Source: Spirochaeta sp. (GTDB lineage Bacteria > Spirochaetota > Spirochaetia > DSM-27196 > SLAA01). From it: 5,487 nt of DNA. The DNA is taken from NCBI GenBank assembly GCA_020201015.1, contig JAIVHN010000241.1, forward strand, positions 1-5,487, written 5' to 3'. Shown here piece after piece: positions 1-5,487 of the stretch (position 1 is its first letter; each line of letters begins with the position of its first letter). The position numbers and the translations under genes are program-made. The notes beneath the pieces are model-generated. The model was not told the DNA's origin. It made no database searches and worked only from the letters and a program-made list of their open reading frames with translations.

Positions 1-3000
1 TTACCCGACTTGCGCGACCTGCGCGACATCCCCGTCCTGCCCGACGTGCCCAAAGAACGGCTGCTCAGCAGCCATACGACAAGCGGGGAGCCGCCCCACA
101 CCGCGAGCCAGGGCACGGCAAACAGAGCGTTTTCAGGCATCCAGGTAAACAGAGCCCAACCGGCAAACGCGCTCACCACGGTTGTTAGTCCTATGCTTAC
201 AAACAGTCCGGCCAAGGGAGTTAGGGAAGCGCGCGAGTTCGACCGCTTGACGGTCCACTCCAACAGGTTTCTATGGGATATGAGCCGACGATAGGCCACA
301 CGAATAATGGCGTCAGCAGCTAACAGGCTCTGGTGTGGTATCAGCGAGGCCTCTGCGAGCGTCCGCAGCAGGTCGTGACCCAGTGTCGAGAGCGAGAGTG
401 ACTTGAAACCGTCACGGGTGGTAGCCATGGTAAGTGGCGGCATAAGGGTGTTAAAGAGCAGTTGGGCCGCAACAAGCAGGGAAGCTATGGCCGCTGTCCC
501 CGGCGTACCGAACCATGCCACCGCAAGCAGAGCCAGACTCGCCGGAGCAATAAGACTACGGCGCAGGTTGTCGGCTATTTTCCAACGGTTGAACCAGGAC
601 AGGGAGTTGGGTACATGCGTGCCAGATGCACCCGGGACGCGCGGTAGGATCCAGTCCGCAATCTGCCAGTCGCCCCGGATCCAGCGGTGCTCTCGTGTGA
701 TGTAGGTCAGATAGTCTTGCGGGAACTCATCAAGTAACTCGATATCGCTAGCCAGCCCAACGCGCACGTGGGAACCCTCTATCAGGTCGTGGCTTAGTAG
801 CCTTTCTTCAGGGAATCGCTGTGACAGTACCCGGCTAAAGGCCCGCACATCGTAAATTCCCTTTCCGTGGTAGGAGCCTTCGCCGGTAAGATCCTGGTTG
901 AGATCCGAAATAACGCGGGTGTATGGGTCAATACCTACCGCATGCGAGAAGAGCCGACTAAAGGGGGAACCGCTGGTGCTCGGCAGCGAGGGACTCACGC
1001 GGGGCTGAATAATGGTGTACGTCCCAGCAGCAATGCGTTCCTCGCCATCTATTCGTGGCCGGTTCAATGGGTGCGACAGTGTCTCAATCATTCTGCGGGC
1101 AGTGCCTGCCGGAAGTTGTGTATCACTGTCGAGCGTAATAACAAACTGGACCTCGTGTAAGCGCTCTGGATCACCTAAGTAGACAAGCTGCTCAGCGTCC
1201 TCGGGTCGGGTTCCGTCTATCAAGCGGTTGAGCTCTTCGAGCTTGCCACGCTTGCGCTCCCAACCAATGAAGGAGTGTTCGGATTCACTCCATACCCTCT
1301 GCCGGTGGAGTAGGAGAAATCGATCCTCTCCGTAGCGTCGGTTCAATGCCTCAAGCCCGGCAATTGCACGCTGCAGCAGGGGTTCGTCACTGTCGCTGAT
1401 CTGAGTATCTGAGTCGATGTAGTCGGTGAACAGGCTGAAAAGCAGGTTGGGGTCCCGGTTTGCCAGGTAGCGTATTTCGAGCTTGCCCACCTGCTCGTCA
1501 ATTGTCCGCTTATTCACCAGTAGCATAGGAACAACGACCAGTGTTCTGCACGAGTCAGGAATTCCGGACTCTTTGTAATCCATCTTTGCCAGAGCACGGG
1601 GCGGAAATAGCCGCATAACCAAGTAGTTCACAATCTCCACCGCAAGTTGGCTCAGCGGAAGCAGCGCAATGAGCGCGAATAGGACGCGGGTGCCAGTCGA
1701 GATGCCGGATAGTCCAAACAGGACAATCAAGGCAACCAGGAGCGCAGTGACCGAGCCGACTCCTAAGAGGTAAACCGCAGTATGATGACGCGTGGCCCAG
1801 CTGCGCATGCGATTGCCAAGAGGCGCCTTGGCGCCAACGCTGCGGGCAAGCACCGCTTTGGCGTCTCCGACCAGATAGACACCTATATGTGTCGCCTTCT
1901 CGGAAGCCAAATCCAGACAGGTCTGAGCAACCTCCAGTTCAGTTTGAGCGGATCGGCGAGAGCACTGCTCAATTACACGCCGGTAGCGGTCGCGTGTCGC
2001 AAAATCCATTTCAGGATAAACCCCCGCCGGGTCACGTCGGAGCAGTCGGTCCAAGCGGCTGACTTGCTCAAAGACATCTCTCCAGTCCACCTGTGCGAGT
2101 TCCCTCAAGCTGCTGAATGCATTGCCGACCGCAATCTGCTCTTTTGCCTGCCGGTCCTGTTCTCCCGCATTCAGATCCTCTATAGGCCGCTGAAAGACTC
2201 GTTCCAGCCAGCTCTGCACCAGGAGTGCGGTGCCATCTTCCCCATAGAGGTGGTCGAGCAGCTGAAACCCAAAATGAGGACTGGGAGAGGGATGGCGTTC
2301 AGTTAGCTCTGCCATCATCGGGAACAGGTGATTGGGATCGCGCCGCCCGGCGGTTATGAGCCGATTTGCCCAGAAGTCGGCGAGCTCTCGGTCCCTCAGC
2401 TCGGTCAGACCGCGGGAGGACAGCGCAACAATGCTCTCGACAAGTGCAAGCCGAAGCATCTGGGGAATTGCCCACAGTTCCGCAGTGCTCAGTGTAGCAG
2501 CCGACTGATAAGACTCTATGAACGCAACAATGGTATCGCGATCGAGGCGCAGCCCCGTGTCCAAGACGATCTGCTTTGCCAATCCGTATATGCGCGGAAG
2601 TCCCTTATACGGTTCATTATTCAACACCGGAAGCTCACGGTAAAAACGTCGTGACAGATTCTGCTGCACGTCCCGTATGCTGCCATCGATGATGTATCGA
2701 TTGTCAAGAATCCACTCAACAATCGGCGTAGCACGCTGTCCAAGTGTCACAGCCTCGGAAAGATCCCGGCAGACCGGGCCTATCCATTCACGCATGCCTT
2801 TCAAACGATCAAGCAGCACCGTGCCTCGAGCCGGTTTAAAACTCACCTGGCTGGTTGCCGCCAGATGCGCGGCTCGCTCCTGAATCTGGATAGGAGGGAG
2901 CGGTGCGGCAACGGTACCGAGGTCGTCGACAATGCCCGCATGTTTGGGGTTGAGTACAAAGATAAGCGGCGGGTTCTCACCGCTCTCACGCAGCAGGGTG

Positions 3001-3254
3001 ACCGGACTACTCAGGGAGGCGATGGGCGCCTGCAGGACAAGGGCAGATTCGTCGTTCACGAGTCGCCGCGAGTAATCTGCGAGTAAGCCTCGCTTGAGTC
3101 CAAATTGCAGCAGCGCGGACTTGGTCACTACCCGGCCGTCCGAGTTTTTGTGTATGACCGCAGCGCGGTGCCGGTCCCTGGGCTTAAGGCTCTTAAACGC
3201 CACCTGGGCCTCTTCACGTCCGACATAGAACGCAGTAAGTATTGCTGGTTTCAC
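1..3254 (-). CDS. ndvB: Cyclic beta-1,2-glucan synthase, NdvB/Cgs type, N-terminal part (cut by left edge)
   Basis: Inner-membrane enzyme that polymerises glucose from UDP-glucose into cyclic beta-1,2-glucan for the periplasm. The frame is open for 1084 codons with no internal stop or frameshift and leaves the window without a stop. Visible parts: an N-terminal extension (about 1-170); the conserved stretch WILDNRYII (181-189) leading to RRFYRELPVL (202-211); MDFATRDRYR (416-425); two membrane helices (about 493-516 and 522-546); the GT84 core with WERKRGKLEELNR (665-677), DSD (709-711), GEGSYHGKGIYD (791-802), SHDLIEG (821-827) and REHRW (854-858); then four more helices (about 902-935 as a pair, 1013-1036, 1043-1064). 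DxD, a later D and RxxRW are the catalytic set known for this family, and D611 is a candidate for the first Asp. Family members are roughly 2800 residues, so the GH94-like chain-length domain is missing only because of the edge. GTG at 3254 was chosen for the purine-rich Shine-Dalgarno and the start VKPAILTAFY; an in-frame TAG lies about 60 bp upstream. Product certain, exact start likely. Confidence 0.93.
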   Translation of the reverse strand, partial: MKPAILTAFYVGREEAQVAFKSLKPRDRHRAAVIHKNSDGRVVTKSALLQFGLKRGLLADYSRRLVNDESALVLQAPIASLSSPVTLLRESGENPPLIFVLNPKHAGIVDDLGTVAAPLPPIQIQERAAHLAATSQVSFKPARGTVLLDRLKGMREWIGPVCRDLSEAVTLGQRATPIVEWILDNRYIIDGSIRDVQQNLSRRFYRELPVLNNEPYKGLPRIYGLAKQIVLDTGLRLDRDTIVAFIESYQSAATLSTAELWAIPQMLRLALVESIVALSSRGLTELRDRELADFWANRLITAGRRDPNHLFPMMAELTERHPSPSPHFGFQLLDHLYGEDGTALLVQSWLERVFQRPIEDLNAGEQDRQAKEQIAVGNAFSSLRELAQVDWRDVFEQVSRLDRLLRRDPAGVYPEMDFATRDRYRRVIEQCSRRSAQTELEVAQTCLDLASEKATHIGVYLVGDAKAVLARSVGAKAPLGNRMRSWATRHHTAVYLLGVGSVTALLVALIVLFGLSGISTGTRVLFALIALLPLSQLAVEIVNYLVMRLFPPRALAKMDYKESGIPDSCRTLVVVPMLLVNKRTIDEQVGKLEIRYLANRDPNLLFSLFTDYIDSDTQISDSDEPLLQRAIAGLEALNRRYGEDRFLLLHRQRVWSESEHSFIGWERKRGKLEELNRLIDGTRPEDAEQLVYLGDPERLHEVQFVITLDSDTQLPAGTARRMIETLSHPLNRPRIDGEERIAAGTYTIIQPRVSPSLPSTSGSPFSRLFSHAVGIDPYTRVISDLNQDLTGEGSYHGKGIYDVRAFSRVLSQRFPEERLLSHDLIEGSHVRVGLASDIELLDEFPQDYLTYITREHRWIRGDWQIADWILPRVPGASGTHVPNSLSWFNRWKIADNLRRSLIAPASLALLAVAWFGTPGTAAIASLLVAAQLLFNTLMPPLTMATTRDGFKSLSLSTLGHDLLRTLAEASLIPHQSLLAADAIIRVAYRRLISHRNLLEWTVKRSNSRASLTPLAGLFVSIGLTTVVSAFAGWALFTWMPENALFAVPWLAVWGGSPLVVWLLSSRSLGTSGRTGMSRRSRKSG
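7..51. repeat. Five imperfect 9-bp tandem repeats at the left edge, inside the glucan synthase frame
   Basis: On the plus strand the units are GACTTGCGC, GACCTGCGC, GACATCCCC, GTCCTGCCC and GACGTGCCC. They lie at the end of the visible synthase reading frame, just after the last predicted helix. There they encode a low-complexity Ser/Arg/Gly segment (about residues 1070-1084), where the family normally has a linker to the next domain. The array may continue beyond the window. Confidence 0.65.
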
Positions 3255-3256
3255 GA

Positions 3257-3267
3257 CCTTCCTTTCC
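3257..3267 (-). promoter_or_regulatory. Ribosome binding site of the glucan synthase gene
   Basis: Minus-strand GGAAAGGAAGG lies just before the GTG at 3254. The GGAAAGG part sits 6 nt from the start codon, a normal spacing. This supports the GTG at 3254 over the upstream in-frame GTG at 3272 and the downstream in-frame GTG at 3203. Confidence 0.6.
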
Positions 3268-3307
3268 GGCACCGCTCTCTTAAGCTGCTGCCGAGTGCAG
3301 TACTCGC

Positions 3308-3313
3308 ACTATA
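3308..3313 (-). promoter_or_regulatory. Candidate -10 box for the glucan synthase gene
   Basis: The minus strand reads TATAGT, 5 of 6 matches to the sigma-70 -10 consensus, about 54 bp before the GTG start. I see no good -35 hexamer 16-18 bp further upstream, so the call is weak. If real, the promoter may depend on an activator. Confidence 0.3.
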
Positions 3314-3339
3314 TGACAGTATGTACCAGCCCTTGGTTT

Positions 3340-3361
3340 GTCTGTGCGGTAGCGCACAGAC
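3340..3361. promoter_or_regulatory. Perfect 9-bp inverted repeat in the divergent intergenic region (candidate operator)
   Basis: The arms GTCTGTGCG and CGCACAGAC are exact reverse complements separated by GTAG. The element lies between the two divergent start codons, with its centre about 96 bp from the synthase start and 57 bp from the transporter start. It is upstream of both candidate -10 boxes, so a dimeric regulator binding site fits better than a terminator. No T-run follows on either strand. The binding protein is unknown and no regulator gene is present in the window. Confidence 0.5.
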
Positions 3362-3390
3362 GCGCGAGTGATCTACCGGACAAATATCTG

Positions 3391-3396
3391 TATACT
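3391..3396 (+). promoter_or_regulatory. Candidate -10 box for the MFS transporter gene
   Basis: TATACT matches 5 of 6 sigma-70 -10 positions and ends 10 bp before the ATG at 3407. Transcription from it would start only a few bases before the start codon. No recognisable -35 hexamer is present 16-18 bp upstream. The palindrome at 3340-3361 would be centred near -50 relative to that start. Confidence 0.35.
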
Positions 3397-3406
3397 TTGG
3401 GCAGCT

Positions 3407-4714
3407 ATGAACAAGAAATCAGTCACCCTCCTGACCAAGCATTACCATGGCTATGCAATTGTGGCCGCGGGCTTCGTTGTTCAGGGCACCATTGTGGGAG
3501 CCATTTTCACCTACGGCGTGTTTTTTGATGCACTGCACACCGAGCTGGGTTGGTCGCGTGCAGCTATCTCGGCGGCACCCTCTCTTGCATCACTTGTAAT
3601 GGGCTTCACGGCCATGCTATTTGGGCGGCTTACAGATGTCACCGGCCCGCGCCGCATTCTTAGTGCCGCAGGCATTGCCGTTACGCTGGGCTATCTCATT
3701 ATGTCTCGCATGACCATGCAGTGGCACCTGCTTGTGGCCTACCCCATTTTTATTGGTGTTGCCTTCGGCAGCCACGATGTAGTAACGCTCTCTGCGGTAG
3801 CGCGCTGGTTTGAGCGGCGACGGGGTCGGATGTCAGCCATAGTCAAGGTCGGCACCGGCACCGGGCAGGTTATTGGCCCTGCCGCCGCGGCGGTGCTGAT
3901 CTCCCTCTTTGGATGGCGCAACGCGTACCTGTGGATTGCCGTGGTGACCGGCCCCTTGGTATTCTTGGCCGCGCGCTGGATGTACCGCTCACCCGAGGAC
4001 GCAGGCGTCCCCCACCAGGATGCAGCCATACTCCCCGGCTTCGCCCCTGCTTCGGTGGCCGTCGCGGAAGCATCGACCCCAACTCCACCACCCGTAGATG
4101 CCAGCGCCCCGGTGGCCGTCCCGGAGCCCCCACCGCAACGCGCACGCGAGATGATGCGCCGTCCGGAGTTTATCCGACTCGGCATTGCGCAGGGTGCGGT
4201 ACTGTTTTGCACCCCTATTATCATTGTGCACCTGGTGCCCCATGCCACCGATCTTGGATTAGATCGCGCAGTTGCTGCCGGGCTACTCTCGGTAATCGGC
4301 GGCTTTAGCATTGCCGGGCGCATGGTTATGGGAAGCATCATAGACAAGGTCGGGGGAAGACGCGCACTGCTGTACTGCTACGCAATCATGCTGGCAGCGT
4401 TTGTACTGTTGCAGTTTGCCGCTGGCCCGTTGCTCCTTTATTTATTTGCACTCATTTATGGGTTTGCGCATGGGGGAATCTTTACCTGCGTCTCGCCCTT
4501 CGTGGCCGAGCTGTTTGGAGTTCGTGTTCACGGGCTACTCTTTGGGACAATTATCTTCGTGGGAACCTTGGCCGGATCCATAGGACCTACCGTAGCCGGT
4601 GCGGTCTTTGACCTTAGCGGGAGTTACAGGCCCGCATTCTTGTTGCTCATTGTACTGCTTCTTGTTGCGGCAGGCTCCATAGCCTCAATTCGCCCTCAAG
4701 CTGCACAGTCATAA
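3407..4714 (+). CDS. MFS transporter, OFA/monocarboxylate-like
   Basis: Inner-membrane secondary transporter of 435 residues, the usual length for a 12-helix MFS protein. The N-terminus HYHGYAIVAAGFVVQG (12-27) begins helix 1 in the style of the oxalate/formate antiporter-like group. The loop between helices 2 and 3 carries GRLTDVTGPRRIL (73-85) and the matching loop in the second half carries GRMVMGSIIDKVGGRRALL (304-322); these are the two MFS motif-A copies. RWFERRRGRMSAI (133-145) and GTGTGQVIGP (149-158) precede and enter helix 5. A Pro/Ala-rich segment (about 200-248) is the central cytoplasmic loop between the two six-helix halves. The substrate cannot be read from sequence; a small carboxylate is the family-based guess. 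ATG 3407 is preferred over the in-frame GTG at 3368, which would add 13 residues before a typical N-terminus and has no ribosome binding site; ATG 3407 also lacks a clear one. Divergent from the glucan synthase gene, convergent with the VTT gene. Confidence 0.88.
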   Translation: MNKKSVTLLTKHYHGYAIVAAGFVVQGTIVGAIFTYGVFFDALHTELGWSRAAISAAPSLASLVMGFTAMLFGRLTDVTGPRRILSAAGIAVTLGYLIMSRMTMQWHLLVAYPIFIGVAFGSHDVVTLSAVARWFERRRGRMSAIVKVGTGTGQVIGPAAAAVLISLFGWRNAYLWIAVVTGPLVFLAARWMYRSPEDAGVPHQDAAILPGFAPASVAVAEASTPTPPPVDASAPVAVPEPPPQRAREMMRRPEFIRLGIAQGAVLFCTPIIIVHLVPHATDLGLDRAVAAGLLSVIGGFSIAGRMVMGSIIDKVGGRRALLYCYAIMLAAFVLLQFAAGPLLLYLFALIYGFAHGGIFTCVSPFVAELFGVRVHGLLFGTIIFVGTLAGSIGPTVAGAVFDLSGSYRPAFLLLIVLLLVAAGSIASIRPQAAQS

Positions 4715-4722
4715 GGGGCGCA

Positions 4723-5271
4723 TTAGCTCAAGAGAATGACACTCTCGCGAAGGAGAAAAAATGTCGCAATCATGCGCGGAATGCGAAAGAGCGCGCCGTA
4801 GACATACTTCACCGGATCAAGACCTACCATGCCAGCAAGCCAGGAAACAGTAGAAAAAGGCATAGGCAGCAAGGCTGCACCAATGACGCCCCACATACCA
4901 TAACGGGCAATAAACGCTACGTGTGTATTTGTCTCGATCTTGGTGAGCCGGGCCACCACGGTTAAGCGGTTGAGGTTATGCCCTATGAGGTAACCGCTGC
5001 ATCCGCCGAGGAAGGATGCCACCCCAACAACTGCAAGCAGCGGTACCGGCGACCACGTCAGCACGAACGGAAAGAGTATATCTACACTGGCCGGAAGAAT
5101 GAGGGTATCTACGATATAGACATAGAAAAAAACCCCAGCCAAGCCGACGGTCTCAGTCAGCCATATACCTACCGTTTCAAAAGTACCGGCCAACGGCACC
5201 ATCACAAAATAAATAAAGGCCGCAACGGCAATCGCCCCGAGTGCCCAACGTAAAACACGCCACGTTCTCAT
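4723..5271 (-). CDS. VTT-domain (DedA/YqaA-like) membrane protein
   Basis: Small inner-membrane protein of 182 residues. DedA/VTT-family proteins are linked to lipid flipping (undecaprenyl phosphate or phospholipid) and membrane homeostasis; the role of this member is unknown. The N-terminal helix spans about 9-28. Hydrophobic stretches follow at about 42-60, 62-74 (likely re-entrant) and 76-97, the last ending in GYLIGHNL (93-100). The second half carries YGMWGVIGAALLPMPFS (124-140) followed by the AG of WLAGMVGL (144-151), the layout of the VTT core, and a last helix (about 157-178) with R163 and R166. The arginine usual in the DedA G-x-R-x-x-P motif is replaced by the LLPMPFS segment, closer to the YqaA branch. 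Start at ATG 5271 gives a short basic N-terminus (RTWRVLRW) before the first helix, but no Shine-Dalgarno is visible. Its stop is 8 bp from the stop of the convergent MFS gene. Confidence 0.8.
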   Translation of the reverse strand: MRTWRVLRWALGAIAVAAFIYFVMVPLAGTFETVGIWLTETVGLAGVFFYVYIVDTLILPASVDILFPFVLTWSPVPLLAVVGVASFLGGCSGYLIGHNLNRLTVVARLTKIETNTHVAFIARYGMWGVIGAALLPMPFSTVSWLAGMVGLDPVKYVYGALFRIPRMIATFFLLRESVILLS

Positions 5272-5421
5272 GCGACAAGTTTACACTAATAGGGGTGCGT
5301 TTGTGTGCGGGCTCGGAGGCGGGATCTGCCGGTTTTTGAACCCGGGCGCGGAGTTCGGTACGCATGCGAATGTTGCTTCGTAGCACGGCTCCAACGCCAC
5401 AGAAGGCCTTACTCTTTAGGC
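5272..5421. other. Non-coding region upstream of the VTT gene
   Basis: No convincing gene on either strand. It presumably contains the promoter of the VTT gene. AT-rich minus-strand hexamers such as TAAACT (5283-5278) and TATTAG (5291-5286) lie close to the start, but neither has a matching -35. Two weak hairpins are possible: CGAA/TTCG near 5368-5382 and GGCCT/AGGCC at 5405-5422. Neither is followed by a T-run, so neither is called as a terminator. Confidence 0.4.
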
Positions 5422-5475
5422 CCCTCTCGCCCTCTCGCCCTCTCGCCCTCTCGCGGCCCTATCGCCGCCCTGTCG
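5422..5475. repeat. 8-bp direct repeats (CCCTCTCG), four perfect plus two variant copies
   Basis: Four head-to-tail copies of CCCTCTCG occupy 5422-5453. They are followed by CCCTATCG (5457-5464) and CCCTGTCG (5468-5475), separated by the triplets CGG and CCG. The unit is not a multiple of three and no open gene covers it. It looks like a simple-sequence tract; function unknown. Confidence 0.85.
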
Positions 5476-5487
5476 CCGAAGTAGCCT

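Noticed and set aside
10..3371. Several plus-strand open frames of 60-174 codons, the longest at 1782-2306
   Set aside because: They lie opposite the continuous 1084-codon synthase frame, which carries clear family motifs throughout. Their translations are low-complexity or unlike any known family, so they are antisense shadows.
3368..3406. GTG at 3368 as the start of the MFS transporter
   Set aside because: It would add 13 residues with no homology-like character, has no ribosome binding site, and would overlap the candidate -10 box at 3391-3396.
3739..4347. Minus-strand open frame of 202 codons inside the transporter gene
   Set aside because: It is opposite the MFS coding sequence. Its Ala/Thr/Arg-rich translation follows from the codon composition of the real gene, and it has no recognisable domain.
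5310..5350. tRNA 3'-end-like segment on the minus strand (a T-loop-like TTCAAAA flanked by CCGGG and ACCGG)
   Set aside because: One stem pair mismatches, and there is no matching 5' acceptor strand, D-arm or anticodon arm at the expected distance. Neither a tRNA nor an attachment site can be supported.
5177..5386. Minus-strand open frame of 69 codons overlapping the VTT gene start
   Set aside because: It overlaps the VTT coding region in another frame, has no recognisable motif and no ribosome binding site.
5360..5422. Hairpins near the right edge considered as terminators
   Set aside because: Stems are only 4-6 bp, one relies on a G-U pair, and none is followed by a T-run.

Overview
The window holds three membrane-associated genes and no sign of a phage, transposon, CRISPR array or RNA gene. 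Two of the genes are complete and one runs off the left edge. The DNA is moderately GC-rich. The largest gene is an NdvB-type cyclic beta-1,2-glucan synthase, which points to a Gram-negative, probably proteobacterial, chromosome. I cannot name a genus from the sequence.

Layout. Positions 1-3254 (minus strand) are one uninterrupted reading frame of 1084 codons. It encodes the N-terminal part of the glucan synthase: an N-terminal extension, six predicted membrane segments and the complete GT84 glycosyltransferase core. The rest of the protein, expected to include a GH94-type phosphorylase domain, lies outside the window. The last 45 bases at the left edge are a 9-bp imperfect tandem repeat. Positions 3255-3406 separate two divergent genes and contain a perfect 9-bp inverted repeat between two candidate -10 boxes. 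Positions 3407-4714 (plus) encode a 435-residue Major Facilitator Superfamily transporter resembling the oxalate/formate/monocarboxylate (OFA-like) group. After 8 bp, and convergent with it, 5271-4723 (minus) encodes a 182-residue VTT/DedA/YqaA-like membrane protein. Positions 5272-5487 contain no recognisable gene and include a block of 8-bp direct repeats near the right edge.

How the parts relate. All three proteins act at the inner membrane. The synthase would make osmoregulated periplasmic glucan from UDP-glucose. The MFS protein would move a small, probably organic-acid-like, solute. The VTT protein belongs to a group linked to lipid movement and membrane homeostasis. The divergent arrangement around one palindrome could let a single regulator act on both the synthase and the transporter, but this is inference. 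I found no convincing novel multi-gene system. The points most worth checking are the intergenic palindrome, the repeat at the synthase edge with a stop codon in the neighbouring frame, and the short tandem repeats at both ends of the window.
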